Assembly: GCF_022348085.1 (NCBI RefSeq)
Contig: NZ_JAKRFN010000005.1
Span: 124,001-188,000 of the forward strand
Direction of reading: 5' to 3'
DNA from: Mycobacterium sp. PSTR-4-N
GTDB lineage: Bacteria; Actinomycetota; Actinomycetes; Mycobacteriales; Mycobacteriaceae
DNA: 64,000 nt
Part shown: positions 1-9,938 of the stretch, piece by piece
Position numbering within the stretch: position 1 is the stretch's first letter
Layout of the letters: the number at the start of each line of letters is the position of its first letter
The notes under the pieces: generated by a model
The model's input: the letters and a program-made list of their open reading frames with translations, nothing else
Told to the model about the DNA's origin: nothing
Database searches by the model: none
Made by a program: the position numbers and the translations under genes

Positions 1-1
1 C

Positions 2-637
2 TCGTGCAACACCGCGTTCGTCCAACTCGGCATCGACACCGGCGTCGACGCGCTGCGCAGCACCGCGCAGAACTTCGGCGTCGACACCGCCCCGGCCCCG
101 ATTCCACTGCAGGTCGCCCAGTCGACGCTCGGGCCGGTGCCGGACGCCGCGGCACTGGGGATGTCGAGCATCGGCCAGAAGGACGTCGCGCTGACCCCGC
201 TGCAGAACGCCATGGTGGCCGCGACAGTGGCGAACAAGGGGGTCACCATGCAACCGTTCCTGGTCGACAGCCTCAAGGGCCCCGACCTGTCGAACATCGC
301 CACCACGGCCCCCTCCGAAGTGCGGCGAGCGATCCCCGAACCGGTCGCAGATACACTTACGAACTTGATGGTCGCCGCCGAGCAGGTGACTCAGCAGAAG
401 GGAGCCATCGCCGGCGTGCAGATCGCATCGAAAACCGGCACTGCGGAGCATGGCACTGACCCGCGCAACACGCCCCCGCATGCCTGGTACATCGCCTTTG
501 CGCCTGCTCAGGCACCCAAAGTGGCGGTGGCGGTACTGGTCGAGAACGGCGGTGACCGCCTCGACGCCACCGGTGGCGCGGTCGCGGCACCGATCGGGCG
601 GGCGACGATCGCGGCGGCCTTGAGGCAGGCGTCGTGA
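2..637 (+). CDS. pbpA: Penicillin-binding protein PbpA, C-terminal part (5' end outside the window)
   Basis: This is the 3' end of a class B penicillin-binding protein, a D,D-transpeptidase that cross-links peptidoglycan at the outer face of the membrane. The reading frame is open from the window edge. It begins inside the SxN active-site motif (Ser-Cys-Asn at the first three codons) and carries the KTG motif as KTGTAE about 145 codons later, so most of the transpeptidase half is visible. The upstream SxxK serine lies outside the window. It ends 22 bases before pknA on the same strand. This pbpA-pknA-pknB order is the mycobacterial cell-shape operon, in which the kinases control PbpA activity. 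The identity rests on the motifs plus position. Confidence 0.93.
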   Translation, partial: SCNTAFVQLGIDTGVDALRSTAQNFGVDTAPAPIPLQVAQSTLGPVPDAAALGMSSIGQKDVALTPLQNAMVAATVANKGVTMQPFLVDSLKGPDLSNIATTAPSEVRRAIPEPVADTLTNLMVAAEQVTQQKGAIAGVQIASKTGTAEHGTDPRNTPPHAWYIAFAPAQAPKVAVAVLVENGGDRLDATGGAVAAPIGRATIAAALRQAS

Positions 638-659
638 TGCGAGCGAAGCGAGGAACGGT

Positions 660-1936
<1,277 letters not shown>

Positions 1937-1940
<4 letters not shown>

Positions 1941-3802
1941 CGACGCCACAGCACCTGTCCGACCGCTACGAAGTCGGCGAGATCCTGGGCTTCGGCGGTA
2001 TGTCCGAAGTCCATCTCGCCCGCGACCTGCGCCTGCACCGCGACGTCGCGATCAAGGTGCTGCGCGCCGACCTCGCCCGCGACCCGAGCTTCTACCTCCG
2101 CTTCCGCCGGGAGGCGCAGAACGCTGCGGCGCTGAACCACCCCGCGATCGTCGCCGTCTACGACACCGGCGAGGCGGACACCCCGACCGGGCCGCTGCCC
2201 TACATCGTGATGGAGTACGTCGACGGCGTCACGCTGCGCGACATCGTGCACACCGAGGGACCGATGCCGGCCCAGCGTGCGATCGAGGTGATCGCGGACG
2301 CGTGCCAGGCGCTGAACTTCAGCCATCAGCACGGCATCATCCACCGCGACGTCAAGCCGGCGAACATCATGATCAGCAAGACCGGCGCGGTGAAGGTGAT
2401 GGACTTCGGCATCGCGCGAGCGATCGCCGACGCCGGAAACCCGGTCACGCAGACGGCCGCGGTGATCGGCACCGCGCAGTATCTCTCACCCGAGCAGGCA
2501 CGCGGAGTGAAGGTCGACGCCCGCTCCGACGTGTACTCGCTGGGCTGTGTGCTCTACGAAATGCTCACCGGCGAACCACCTTTCGTCGGTGACTCGCCGG
2601 TCGCGGTGGCCTACCAGCATGTCCGCGAGGATCCCGAGCCGCCGTCGGCGCGCCACGCCGGCATCTCCCCCGACCTCGACGCCGTCGTCCTCAAGGCGCT
2701 GGCCAAGAATCCGGACAACCGCTATCAGACAGCCGCAGAGATGCGCGCCGATCTGGTCAAGGTGCACAGCGGTGAGCGGCCCGACGCGCCGAAGATCTTC
2801 ACCGACGCCGAGCGCACCTCGCTGCTGTCGGCCGCGCCGTCGCACCAGCGCACCGGCCCGGTGTCCCACCAGCCGCGGTACCGGCCGAAGGAGCGGTCCG
2901 GGTCGGTGGCACGCTGGCTGGTGGCAGTCGCGGTGCTCGCCGTACTCACGGTCGTCGTCACGATCGCGATCAATTCGTTCGGCGGTGAGACCCGTGACGT
3001 CCAGGTGCCCGATGTCCGGGGTCAGGTATCTGCCGACGCGATCGCGACGCTGCAGAATCGCGGATTCACCATCAACACCGAGCAGAGCGCGAGCTCCGAG
3101 GTCCCGCCCGATCACGTGATCGAAACCGACCCGCCCGCAACGAGTTCGGTGCCGGCAGGCTCGGAGATCACCCTGAAGCTGTCGTACGGACCTGAGCAGC
3201 GCGAGGTGCCCGACGTCTCGGGTCTGAGCTACGGCGATGCCGTCAAGAAGCTCACTGACGCCGGGTTCGACCGGTTCCGGCAGACCACCTCCGCGTCGCT
3301 GCCCGAACAGAAGGACCGGGTCCTGTCGACGGTGCCGCCGGCCAACCAGACGTCGGCGATCACCAATGAGATCACCATCGTGCTGGGTAAGGGTCCCGCG
3401 ACCGCTGTCGTGCCCGACTGCACAGGACAGACCGTCGAGGTCTGCCAGCAGGTGATGACGGCGTCCGGGTTCACCAAGAGCGTGCCGGTGCAGGTGGACA
3501 GCACGGTGTCGGCCGGACAGGTGGTGGGCAGCGAGCCGGCGGCCGGTCAGACGGTTCCGCAGGACACCGTGATCCAGATCCAGGTCTCGCGCGGCAACCA
3601 GTTCGTGATGCCGGATCTGACGGGTCAGTTCTGGACCGACGCCGAACCGCGCCTGCGCGCGCTGGGCTGGACGGGCGTGCTCGACAAGGGCGCCGATGTG
3701 CAGAACAGCGGGCAGCGCACCAACGCGGTCGTCAGTCAGAGGCCGTCGGCGGGCAGCCCGGTGAACTTCGGCTCGACGATCACGCTGAACTTCGCGTCGT
3801 AG
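1937..3802 (+). CDS. pknB: Serine/threonine protein kinase PknB with four PASTA domains
   Basis: PknB is the essential membrane kinase that senses muropeptides/lipid II and phosphorylates cell-wall regulators, including CwlM and MurJ, both encoded in this window. With the start used here (ATG overlapping the pknA stop), the protein is 621 aa. It has the invariant Lys40, the HRDVKPAN loop at about residue 137, and the activation-loop threonines in [10 protein letters not shown] at about 171-173, numbered as in M. tuberculosis PknB. A juxtamembrane linker and one membrane helix (about 330-352) follow, then four extracytoplasmic PASTA repeats opening with [21 protein letters not shown] and MPDLTGQ. 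An in-frame start 63 nt upstream lies inside pknA and is less likely. The 3' end overlaps trpG by 23 nt, tail to tail. Confidence 0.97.
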
Positions 3803-4454
3803 CGGCCGCCACCGCCGTCGCGACCTCGTCCTCGAGACGGGTCACCAGCGCCTCGTCGGGAGCGGTGCCGCATTCGGCCAGCCAGTTGGCCAGCATGCGG
3901 TGGCCGCCCTGGGTCAGGATCGACTCGGGGTGGAACTGCACGCCGTGGATCGGCAGCTCGACATGACGCACCCCCATCACCACGCCACCCTCCGTGCGCG
4001 CGATGACCTCGAGCTCGGCCGGCATGGTCTCGGGCAGGATCGTCAGCGAGTGGTACCGCGTCGCGACGAACGGATCCGGCAGCCCGCGCAAGACACCCCG
4101 GTCGGTGTGGGACACCGTGCTGGTCTTCCCGTGCAGCAGCTCGGGCGCCCGGTCCACCGTGCCACCGAATGCCACCCCGATGGCCTGATGGCCGAGGCAC
4201 ACGCCGAGCAGGGGAGTGGTGGCCGCCGCGCACGCGCGGACCAGGGGAATGGACGCGCCCGCCCGCTCCGGGGTGCCGGGGCCCGGGCTGAGCAGCACCC
4301 CGTCGAACTCGTCGGCCACCGCGGCGACCGCATCGTCGGAGGACAGGCGGTCGTCGTCGTTACGCCAGACCTGCGCGTCCACCCCGAGCTGGCCCAGATA
4401 CTGGACGAGGTTGAACACGAAGCTGTCGTAGTTGTCGACGACGAGAACCTGCAT
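3780..4454 (-). CDS. trpG: Anthranilate/aminodeoxychorismate synthase glutamine amidotransferase subunit (TrpG/PabA)
   Basis: This class I glutamine amidotransferase supplies ammonia from glutamine to a chorismate-using partner in tryptophan or folate synthesis. The N-terminus VLVVDNYDSFVFNLVQYL is diagnostic of the TrpG/PabA family. The nucleophile Cys86 sits in GVCLGHQAI, and the His-Glu pair is in VQFHPESI near residue 175. No trpE or pabB gene is adjacent, so the partner is encoded elsewhere. In mycobacteria this copy beside pknB is named trpG and may serve both pathways. It converges on pknB with a 23-nt overlap and no visible terminator. The 224-aa length is normal for a free-standing subunit. 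Confidence 0.9.
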   Translation of the reverse strand: MQVLVVDNYDSFVFNLVQYLGQLGVDAQVWRNDDDRLSSDDAVAAVADEFDGVLLSPGPGTPERAGASIPLVRACAAATTPLLGVCLGHQAIGVAFGGTVDRAPELLHGKTSTVSHTDRGVLRGLPDPFVATRYHSLTILPETMPAELEVIARTEGGVVMGVRHVELPIHGVQFHPESILTQGGHRMLANWLAECGTAPDEALVTRLEDEVATAVAAATTRSSA

Positions 4455-4477
4455 GCGCTCAGGATACGGCCGTGCCG

Positions 4478-5239
4478 TCAGTACCCCAGTGGTCCCATCG
4501 GTTGGGCGTACTTCATCGTGATCGGCGCGGTGTACCCGACGAGCTCGACGTCCCGCGCGTCTTCTGAATAACCGAGGCCGAACCGGACGGCGTACTGCTT
4601 GTACAGCGTGACCAGCGGGGCCTCGCTCAGGGCGGTCTGCATGGCCGCCGCGTCACCGATCGCGGTGATCACGTACGGCGGGCTGTAGGTGCGGCCGTTG
4701 AGCAGCAGGGTGTTGCCGACGCAGCGGGGCGCCGACGTCGCGATCAGACGTTGATCCTGCATCTGGACGCCCTCGGCACCGGCACTCCACAGGGCGTTGA
4801 GGACGGCCTGGATGTCCTGCTGGTGGACGACGAGGTCGTCGGGCGACGCATCGCGCGGGAAGCGGCCCTGGGCGTCGCGCTGCGCGTCGTTGAGGGTGAC
4901 GACCAGACCAGGACCCCGCATCGGGGTCAGGCCGCCGTCAGGGGCCAGTGCGTCGGCGCGGCGGGTGATCGCTGCCAGTGCCGCCGCCGCGCTGGGGGAG
5001 CCGCCGTGATGGTTCTCGATCTGCGGTGACAGTGCGTCGCGCTCGGCGGTCAGCCGGTCCACCGACTGTTGCGTTTCCCGGACCAGATCGACCAACCGCG
5101 GCGCATCGCTGCGCCGGATCTCGTCACCGCCGGACACGCTGTAGGTGGCGCCGAGCAGCAGACCCGCCGCGGCGCAGACCACCGGAACGCCCCAGCGCCA
5201 GGCGGAACGCGAACGAACGGTTCGGTCACGGGCGTCCAT
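4478..5239 (-). CDS. DUF881 membrane protein (Rv0012-like)
   Basis: This is a 253-aa protein with one N-terminal membrane helix (about residues 15-35) and a coiled-coil-prone stretch ([22 protein letters not shown]). A periplasmic DUF881 domain follows, including [12 protein letters not shown] and [19 protein letters not shown]. The same family sits beside crgA in other actinobacteria, and by context it probably belongs to the division or cell-envelope machinery. Its biochemical role is unknown. I chose the ATG at 5239 because GGAGAG lies about 11 nt upstream and the protein then begins just before the charged residues preceding the helix. The frame stays open to 5326, so a longer form of 282 aa cannot be excluded. 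Confidence 0.85.
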   Translation of the reverse strand: MDARDRTVRSRSAWRWGVPVVCAAAGLLLGATYSVSGGDEIRRSDAPRLVDLVRETQQSVDRLTAERDALSPQIENHHGGSPSAAAALAAITRRADALAPDGGLTPMRGPGLVVTLNDAQRDAQGRFPRDASPDDLVVHQQDIQAVLNALWSAGAEGVQMQDQRLIATSAPRCVGNTLLLNGRTYSPPYVITAIGDAAAMQTALSEAPLVTLYKQYAVRFGLGYSEDARDVELVGYTAPITMKYAQPMGPLGY

Positions 5240-5346
5240 CGGTTGCGTCTCTCCACGAGTCGAGGCTGATCGCGGCTGCGTTAGGCTTTCCCCAACATCG
5301 TCGCCGTATACGACACATCGTCGCACCGAATCGTCCGAAGGTACCC

Positions 5347-5628
5347 ATGCCGAAGTCCAAGGTCCGCAAGAAGAACGATTTCACCATCAACCCGGTGAGC
5401 CGGACACCGGTCAAGGTCAAGGCCGGTCCGTCGAGCATGTGGTTCGTCGTGCTGTTCGTCGGCCTCATGTTGATCGGGCTGGCCTGGTTGATCGTGTTCC
5501 AGCTGGCGGGCAGCGGCCCCGATGTGCCGAGCTTCCTGCAGTGGATGAGCAACCTCAACGTCTGGAACTACGCGATCGCGTTCGGATTTATGATCACCGG
5601 TTTGCTGCTCACGATGCGCTGGCGGTGA
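5347..5628 (+). CDS. crgA: Cell division protein CrgA
   Basis: CrgA is a 93-aa integral membrane protein of the mycobacterial divisome. It helps recruit and stabilise FtsZ/FtsQ/FtsI-type partners and CwsA at the septum. The short basic N-terminus ([12 protein letters not shown]) is followed by two predicted membrane helices, at about residues 30-52 and 72-91, and the protein ends in MRWR immediately after the second helix. The length is the same as M. tuberculosis CrgA. It is transcribed divergently from the DUF881 gene across a 107-nt gap and lies close to its reported partner cwsA. Confidence 0.95.
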   Translation: MPKSKVRKKNDFTINPVSRTPVKVKAGPSSMWFVVLFVGLMLIGLAWLIVFQLAGSGPDVPSFLQWMSNLNVWNYAIAFGFMITGLLLTMRWR

Positions 5629-5719
5629 CGCGGCCGACGACGATACCGCGTCTCCACGCTGTTGTCCGCCGTTTGATCGACCGCAACGTGTGCGTAACCA
5701 GATCACATCGATGTTATTC

Positions 5720-5749
5720 ATCCCCATTGGGGATAGCACTTGTGGATAA
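5720..5749. promoter_or_regulatory. Inverted repeat plus perfect DnaA-box match upstream of the PH-domain gene
   Basis: A perfect 6-bp inverted repeat, ATCCCC-ATT-GGGGAT, occupies 5720-5734. Six bases later TGTGGATAA (5741-5749) is the exact reverse complement of the DnaA box TTATCCACA. The PH-domain gene starts 30 nt downstream. The motifs are seen directly; DnaA binding or any regulatory role is inference. Confidence 0.45.
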
Positions 5750-5778
5750 CGGGGTTCGCCCCGGTAGGAGGGTGTGAA

Positions 5779-6210
5779 GTGTCCACCCAGCAAAGAACGT
5801 GGGGGCCCCCGACGGCAGGCATCCTCGGCGCCGCCGGAGTGGGTGTCCTACTGGCCGTCGCCGTTGTGACGCTGGTCACAGACGTTCCGGGGCGCATCTT
5901 GATCGGCATCGCCGCGGTCGGTTTGCTCGTGTTCGCCGCCCTGTCGTGGCGGGCTCGGCCGAAACTGGCAATCGACGGAGACGCTCTGATCTACCGCGGG
6001 TGGCTCACCACACGCCGCCTCACCCGACCCGACATCAGCCTGATCCGGATCACGGAATTCCGCAGGATCGGCCGCACGGTGCGGCTGCTCGAGATCGACA
6101 CCACCGACGACCGGCTCCTGGTGCTGAGCCGGTGGGACGTGGGTACGGACCCGCTCCGGGTCCTCGACGCATTGACCGACGCCGGCTTCGCGCGCGGCGC
6201 CGGTCGCTAG
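5779..6210 (+). CDS. PH domain-containing membrane protein (Rv0010c-like)
   Basis: This is a 143-aa protein with two hydrophobic segments near the N-terminus (about residues 14-35 and 40-55). A bacterial PH-like domain fills the rest (LAIDGDALIYRGWLTTRRL through RLLVLSRWDVG). The function is unknown. In mycobacteria the gene lies between crgA and ppiA, as here. I chose the GTG at 5779 because GGAGG ends 7 nt upstream. A TTG 39 nt earlier lies inside the DnaA-box-like sequence and has no ribosome binding site. The gene ends 4 nt from the stop of ppiA, which runs the other way. Confidence 0.85.
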   Translation: MSTQQRTWGPPTAGILGAAGVGVLLAVAVVTLVTDVPGRILIGIAAVGLLVFAALSWRARPKLAIDGDALIYRGWLTTRRLTRPDISLIRITEFRRIGRTVRLLEIDTTDDRLLVLSRWDVGTDPLRVLDALTDAGFARGAGR

Positions 6211-6214
6211 CCGA

Positions 6215-6742
6215 CTAGGAGATCGTCACCGATTCGATGACCACCGGATCAGTGGGACGATCGCTGCGATCGGTCGCCGTCGTGGCGATCGCGTCGACGA
6301 CCTTCTGCGACTCCGGATCGACCACCTCACCGAAGATGGTGTGGCGACGGTTCAGGTGCGGTGTCTTGCCGACGGTGATGAAGAACTGCGAGCCGTTGGT
6401 GCCCGGCCCGGCGTTGGCCATCGCCAGCAGGTAGGGCTTGTCGAACTGCAGTTCGGGGTGGAACTCGTCGGCGAACTGGTAGCCCGGGCCGCCTCGACCG
6501 GTGCCGGTCGGGTCACCACCCTGGATCATGAACCCCTCGATGACGCGGTGGAAGACGGCGCCGTCGTAGAACGGTCCCGACGAGCCGCCCGATGCGTTCT
6601 CGGTGCTGTAGTCCTTGCTGCCCTGGGCCAGGCCCACGAAGTTGGCGACGGTCTTGGGGGCATGATTGCCGAACAGGGCGATCTTGATGTCACCGCGGTT
6701 GGTGTGCAGGGTCGCGGTCGCGGTCTGAATGGGGCTCGTCAC
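6215..6742 (-). CDS. ppiA: Peptidyl-prolyl cis-trans isomerase A (cyclophilin)
   Basis: This is a cyclophilin-type peptidyl-prolyl isomerase of 175 aa that accelerates proline isomerisation during folding. The full domain is present. It includes FHRVIEGFMIQGGDPTGTG, with the catalytic Arg in FHRV and the substrate-pocket Phe/Met/Gln, then LAMANAGPGTNGSQFFIT and the Trp-free HTIFGEV segment. No signal peptide is seen. The start is either the GTG at 6742 (used here) or a GTG 18 nt upstream at 6760, which would line up better with the annotated M. tuberculosis N-terminus; neither has a strong ribosome binding site. It is divergent from cwsA. Confidence 0.93.
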   Translation of the reverse strand: MTSPIQTATATLHTNRGDIKIALFGNHAPKTVANFVGLAQGSKDYSTENASGGSSGPFYDGAVFHRVIEGFMIQGGDPTGTGRGGPGYQFADEFHPELQFDKPYLLAMANAGPGTNGSQFFITVGKTPHLNRRHTIFGEVVDPESQKVVDAIATTATDRSDRPTDPVVIESVTIS

Positions 6743-6848
6743 GGAAAGCCAGTGTGCCACGCCGCTCGCAAGCCCAACCCGGCACCGTGGGGTTGGCGGA
6801 GATGGCAGGCTGAACCTCGTTGTCATCCGGTGCCGAGAAAGGTGGGCC

Positions 6849-7256
6849 ATGAGCTCCAAGACCCGAGTCCGACTGACCCCGAGCCAGCGGCTCAGCCGCG
6901 GCCTGAAGTATTCGACGGTCGGTCCGGTGGACATCACCCGGGGCGCCGTCGGCATCGGTGTCGATTCGGTGCGCTCGTCGGCCTCCTGGGTGGGTCAGCG
7001 CTACCGCAGCAGCCAGGTGGCGCAGCAGCTCAAGGACGAGCTCGCCGCGGCGCAGGAAGCCGTGGCGAACCTGCCGGAGACCCTCGAGAACCTGCGCGCG
7101 CCCAAGAAGCGCCGCCGCCGGCCGCGCCTGCTGGTTGTCGCCGTCGGGGTCGCCGTGCTGGCCGGGGGAGCGGCCGCGTTCTCGATTGCCCGCCGCTCGA
7201 CGCAGCCGGAGCCCTCGCCGCTGCCGCCGAGCGTCGAGGTCACCCCCAAGCCGTAA
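6849..7256 (+). CDS. cwsA: Cell wall synthesis protein CwsA
   Basis: This is a 135-aa mycobacterial protein that interacts with CrgA and the polar growth protein Wag31 and affects cell shape. It has a basic N-terminal region beginning [14 protein letters not shown], a helical middle with an alanine/glutamate-rich stretch (about residues 60-80), a KKRRRRPR patch, then a single membrane helix (about 95-115) and a short proline-rich external tail. The ATG at 6849 follows AAAGGTGG. It lies between ppiA and sdaA; sdaA starts 13 nt downstream in the same direction. Identification is by sequence recognition and by position three genes after crgA. Confidence 0.85.
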   Translation: MSSKTRVRLTPSQRLSRGLKYSTVGPVDITRGAVGIGVDSVRSSASWVGQRYRSSQVAQQLKDELAAAQEAVANLPETLENLRAPKKRRRRPRLLVVAVGVAVLAGGAAAFSIARRSTQPEPSPLPPSVEVTPKP

Positions 7257-7269
7257 CCGGGGTAGCGCG

Positions 7270-8607
7270 GTGACCGTCTCGGTGTTCGACCTGTTCTCGA
7301 TCGGGATCGGGCCGTCGAGTTCGCACACCGTGGGTCCGATGCGCGCCGCGCGGCGGTTCGCGGAACGACTGCGCGGGTCGCTCGACGCCGTTGCGCACGT
7401 GCGCGTCGAACTGTTCGGATCGCTCGGGGCGACCGGGGCCGGTCACGGCACTCCCGGCGCCGTGGTTCTCGGGCTGGAAGGCGCAGAACCCGAGACAGTC
7501 GACCCTGACGCGGCCCGCGTGCGCGTGGCAGCGATCCAGCGCGCCGGGCAGCTGCAGTTGGCGGGGGAGCGGACGGTCTCGTTCGAAATCGTGATGTCGT
7601 TGCGCGCCATGGATTTTCACAGCAACGGCATGGCGTTCACCGCGCTGACCACCGACGGCGGCGAGATGGATCGCCATGTCTATTACTCGGTCGGAGGCGG
7701 ATTCGTCGTCGACGAGGACGACACCGCAGCGTCCGATGAAGACGTGACTGTGCCGTTTCCGTTCCACACCGCCGCTGAGATGGTCGCCTTCTGCGACGAA
7801 CAGCATTGCCGCATCAGCGATCTGGTGGTAGCCAACGAGGAGGCCCTGGGTCACGGGACGTCCTTGCGGGAGGGGTTGCTGCGCATCTGGACGACGATGC
7901 AGGAATGCGTGACGAACGGGCTCACCGCCACCGGGACGCTGCCCGGTGGATTGCGGGTGCGCCGGCGCGCCGCCGCGTTGGCTGCGGCGTTGGAGGCGGA
8001 TCCGTCGGACCCGTTGTACGCGATGGATTGGGTGACGGTGTACGCGCTGGCGGTCAACGAGGAGAACGCGGGCGGGGGCAGGGTCGTCACCGCGCCGACG
8101 AACGGTGCGGCCGGCATCATTCCTGCAGTGCTGCACTACTACTGGCGCTTCGTTGCCGGTGCCGACGAGGACGGCGTGATCGAGTTCCTTCTGACTGCCG
8201 GAGCAATCGGGCAGCTGTTCAAGACGAACGCGTCGATCTCCGGTGCGGAGGTGGGGTGCCAAGGCGAAGTCGGCTCAGCGTGCTCGATGGCCGCGGCCGG
8301 GCTGGCGGCGGTGATGGGCGGCTCACCGGCGCAGGTGGAGAACGCCGCCGAGATCGGGATCGAACACAACCTCGGGCTCACATGTGATCCGGTCGGGGGA
8401 CTGGTGCAGATCCCGTGCATCGAACGCAATGCCGTCGCGTCGGTCAAGGCGATCACGGCGGCGCGGATGGCGCTGTTCGGCGACGGCACCCATCACGTCA
8501 GCCTGGACACCGCGATCAAGACGATGCGCGACACCGGCGCCGACATGGCCGACAAGTACAAAGAGACGTCACGCGGGGGCCTGGCGCTGAACGTCGTGGA
8601 GTGTTGA
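7270..8607 (+). CDS. sdaA: L-serine ammonia-lyase (iron-sulfur, single chain)
   Basis: This is a 445-aa L-serine dehydratase that converts L-serine to pyruvate and ammonia with a [4Fe-4S] cluster. The N-terminal beta domain starts [17 protein letters not shown], a family signature. The catalytic alpha domain contains [14 protein letters not shown], the cysteines in [17 protein letters not shown] and [13 protein letters not shown] that bind the cluster, and a C-terminal tail ending LNVVEC. The length fits the fused bacterial type (about 455 aa). The GTG start follows cwsA by 13 nt, so the two may be co-transcribed. I recall no serine deaminase at this position in M. tuberculosis, where sdaA lies elsewhere. 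It ends 12 nt before the tRNA-Ala 3' end. Confidence 0.93.
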   Translation: MTVSVFDLFSIGIGPSSSHTVGPMRAARRFAERLRGSLDAVAHVRVELFGSLGATGAGHGTPGAVVLGLEGAEPETVDPDAARVRVAAIQRAGQLQLAGERTVSFEIVMSLRAMDFHSNGMAFTALTTDGGEMDRHVYYSVGGGFVVDEDDTAASDEDVTVPFPFHTAAEMVAFCDEQHCRISDLVVANEEALGHGTSLREGLLRIWTTMQECVTNGLTATGTLPGGLRVRRRAAALAAALEADPSDPLYAMDWVTVYALAVNEENAGGGRVVTAPTNGAAGIIPAVLHYYWRFVAGADEDGVIEFLLTAGAIGQLFKTNASISGAEVGCQGEVGSACSMAAAGLAAVMGGSPAQVENAAEIGIEHNLGLTCDPVGGLVQIPCIERNAVASVKAITAARMALFGDGTHHVSLDTAIKTMRDTGADMADKYKETSRGGLALNVVEC

Positions 8608-8619
8608 GCTATCGAACTG

Positions 8620-8692
8620 TGGAGCCTAGGAGATTCGAACTCCTGACATCTGCCTTGCAAAGGCAGCGCTCTACCAACTGAGCTAAGGCCCC
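8620..8692 (-). tRNA. tRNA-Ala (anticodon TGC)
   Basis: A 73-nt cloverleaf reads on the minus strand. The acceptor stem GGGGCCT pairs with AGGCTCC and contains the G3:U70 wobble that is the alanine identity element. The D-arm is TTAGCTCAGTTGGTAGAGC, the anticodon stem is CTGCC/GGCAG around TTTGCAA (anticodon TGC), and the T-loop contains TTCGAAT. The 3' CCA is not encoded. It pairs with the tRNA-Ile gene upstream, the usual mycobacterial ileT-alaT pair next to gyrA. Confidence 0.98.
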
Positions 8693-8695
8693 TCG

Positions 8696-8809
8696 TCAGG
8701 AAGGTGCATCGGGGAGGGTGTGCCAGATTTCGGGGCTGTGCTGGGTCCGCCACACCACCAGGGCGGCGGCCGCGGCAATGCCGGCCACGAACAGCAGCAT
8801 CACCTTCAT
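8696..8809 (-). CDS. 37-aa DLW-39-like small membrane peptide between the tRNA genes
   Basis: This short ORF lies between tRNA-Ile and tRNA-Ala on the same strand. The ATG at 8809 follows an AAAGG-type ribosome binding site. The peptide has a hydrophobic N-terminal half (MKVMLLFVAGIAAAAALVVW) and a polar tail containing EIWHTLPDA. Actinobacteria often encode an approximately 39-residue DLW-39 family peptide at this spot, with a conserved D-L-W motif; here the equivalent reads E-I-W. The location, size and hydrophobic-then-polar pattern support a real gene, but the family assignment is from memory and the function is unknown. Its stop lies 4 nt before the tRNA-Ala 5' end, so it is probably transcribed with the tRNAs. 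Confidence 0.6.
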   Translation of the reverse strand: MKVMLLFVAGIAAAAALVVWRTQHSPEIWHTLPDAPS

Positions 8810-8826
8810 CGATGTGTACCTTTCCG

Positions 8827-8900
8827 TGGGGCTAGGAGGACTCGAACCTCCGACCTCTTCGTTATCAGCGAAGCGCTCTAACCGCCTGAGCTATAGCCCC
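8827..8900 (-). tRNA. tRNA-Ile (anticodon GAT)
   Basis: A 74-nt cloverleaf reads on the minus strand. The acceptor stem GGGGCTA pairs with TAGCCCC, with discriminator A. The anticodon stem CTTCG/CGAAG encloses CTGATAA (anticodon GAT), and the T-arm is GGAGGTTCGAGTCCTCC. The 3' CCA is not encoded. It precedes the small ORF and tRNA-Ala on the same strand. Confidence 0.98.
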
Positions 8901-8970
8901 GTTGCACCGCCATCAATTGCACGGCCGAGCAGCGAGATTACCTCACCGACAACCCGACTCCCAAACCAGC

Positions 8971-9927
8971 TCAGTCGCGATCGGCGAGCGTGACCTCGAC
9001 ACCGCCCACGAGGTCTGTCGTGAGGTTGTAGATGAACGCACCGATGGTCGCCGCCGCGGCCAGCAGCACGATGTTGACCAGGCCGATCAACGCCGCGCCA
9101 CCGAAGATCGTGCTCACGGACACCAGCTCACCCCCGGAACTGCCGCTGGCACTGGTGAGCAGGTCACCGACGTTGCTGTTCAGCTTGCTCCACACACCCA
9201 TGCCGCCCAGCACCAGGTAGAGGAACGCCACGGCGATCATCCACACGAAGAACAGCGCCACCGACAACACCAGGGACACCTTGAGCGCGCTCCACGGATC
9301 CACCCGACGGATCTGCATGCTCGCCCGCACCGGTCCCGTGTGCTGACGCGGGCCGACCTGTACACCCCGGCTGACCGGGGCCTTCTGGGGCTGCTTCGCC
9401 GACGATTCGGCCGGCCGCTCGGCAGGCTTGCGCGGCGGCCCTGACCGAGGCGGACCCGAGAGATCGGGAAGCTCGCTGGCGTAGGCGGCGCTACCCGGAC
9501 CGTCCGCGCGCGTCGGCGGCTCGGGACGGTGGACGTCGGTACGTGCCGCGTCGGCACGATTGCCCTCCGGCCGTCCCTCCGGTCGCGACTCAGGACGGGT
9601 CTCCGAGCGCTTGGCCTCGGGACGTGTTTCCGAACGCTGCCCCTCGGGACGATCCCCTCGTGGTGCCTGCTCGGTATCCGGGCCACCGGCCATGAAGCGG
9701 TTCAGTCGCGCATCGAGACCACCCTGGGCATCGGGCACCTGCTGACGGGCCCGTGCCTGCGGGCCCCGCTGCCACGGCGGCACGTCGCTCTGCTCGCCTG
9801 CACGCGACGGTGCCTGCGGCGAGGGGGCGCTGTGGCTCGGTGCCGATGCGCCCGACGCCGACCCGTTGCCGGCGCCACCGGACGTCTCACCCGCACGCGG
9901 ATGCCCAGGCTCGTTCGGTGAGCTCAC
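8971..9927 (-). CDS. DUF3566 membrane protein (Rv0007-like)
   Basis: This is a 318-aa protein. The first two thirds is a disordered Pro/Ser/Arg-rich cytoplasmic region, including tandem copies of R-S-E-T-R-P-E and R-P-E-G units at about residues 93-122. The C-terminal DUF3566 domain (from about residue 215, [20 protein letters not shown]) has two membrane helices separated by an external loop and ends VEVTLADRD. The function is unknown. It follows gyrA in mycobacteria and is probably co-transcribed with it. I chose the GTG at 9927, preceded by GAGGAGCGG. A GTG at 9942 overlaps the gyrA stop as GTGA and would add five residues. Confidence 0.88.
   Translation of the reverse strand: MSSPNEPGHPRAGETSGGAGNGSASGASAPSHSAPSPQAPSRAGEQSDVPPWQRGPQARARQQVPDAQGGLDARLNRFMAGGPDTEQAPRGDRPEGQRSETRPEAKRSETRPESRPEGRPEGNRADAARTDVHRPEPPTRADGPGSAAYASELPDLSGPPRSGPPRKPAERPAESSAKQPQKAPVSRGVQVGPRQHTGPVRASMQIRRVDPWSALKVSLVLSVALFFVWMIAVAFLYLVLGGMGVWSKLNSNVGDLLTSASGSSGGELVSVSTIFGGAALIGLVNIVLLAAAATIGAFIYNLTTDLVGGVEVTLADRD
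9562..9651 (-). repeat. Degenerate tandem repeat coding for RSETRPE/RPEG units
   Basis: Inside the DUF3566 gene, about 90 nt encode short in-frame repeats: two near-identical copies of a seven-residue R-S-E-T-R-P-E unit, flanked by several R-P-E-G units. The codons are similar but not identical between copies. This is a likely site of copy-number variation between strains; that is inference. Confidence 0.6.
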
Positions 9928-9938
9928 TGACCCGCTCC

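Noticed and set aside
3780..3802. Terminator between pknB and trpG
   Set aside because: The genes overlap by 23 nt and no stem-loop is evident.
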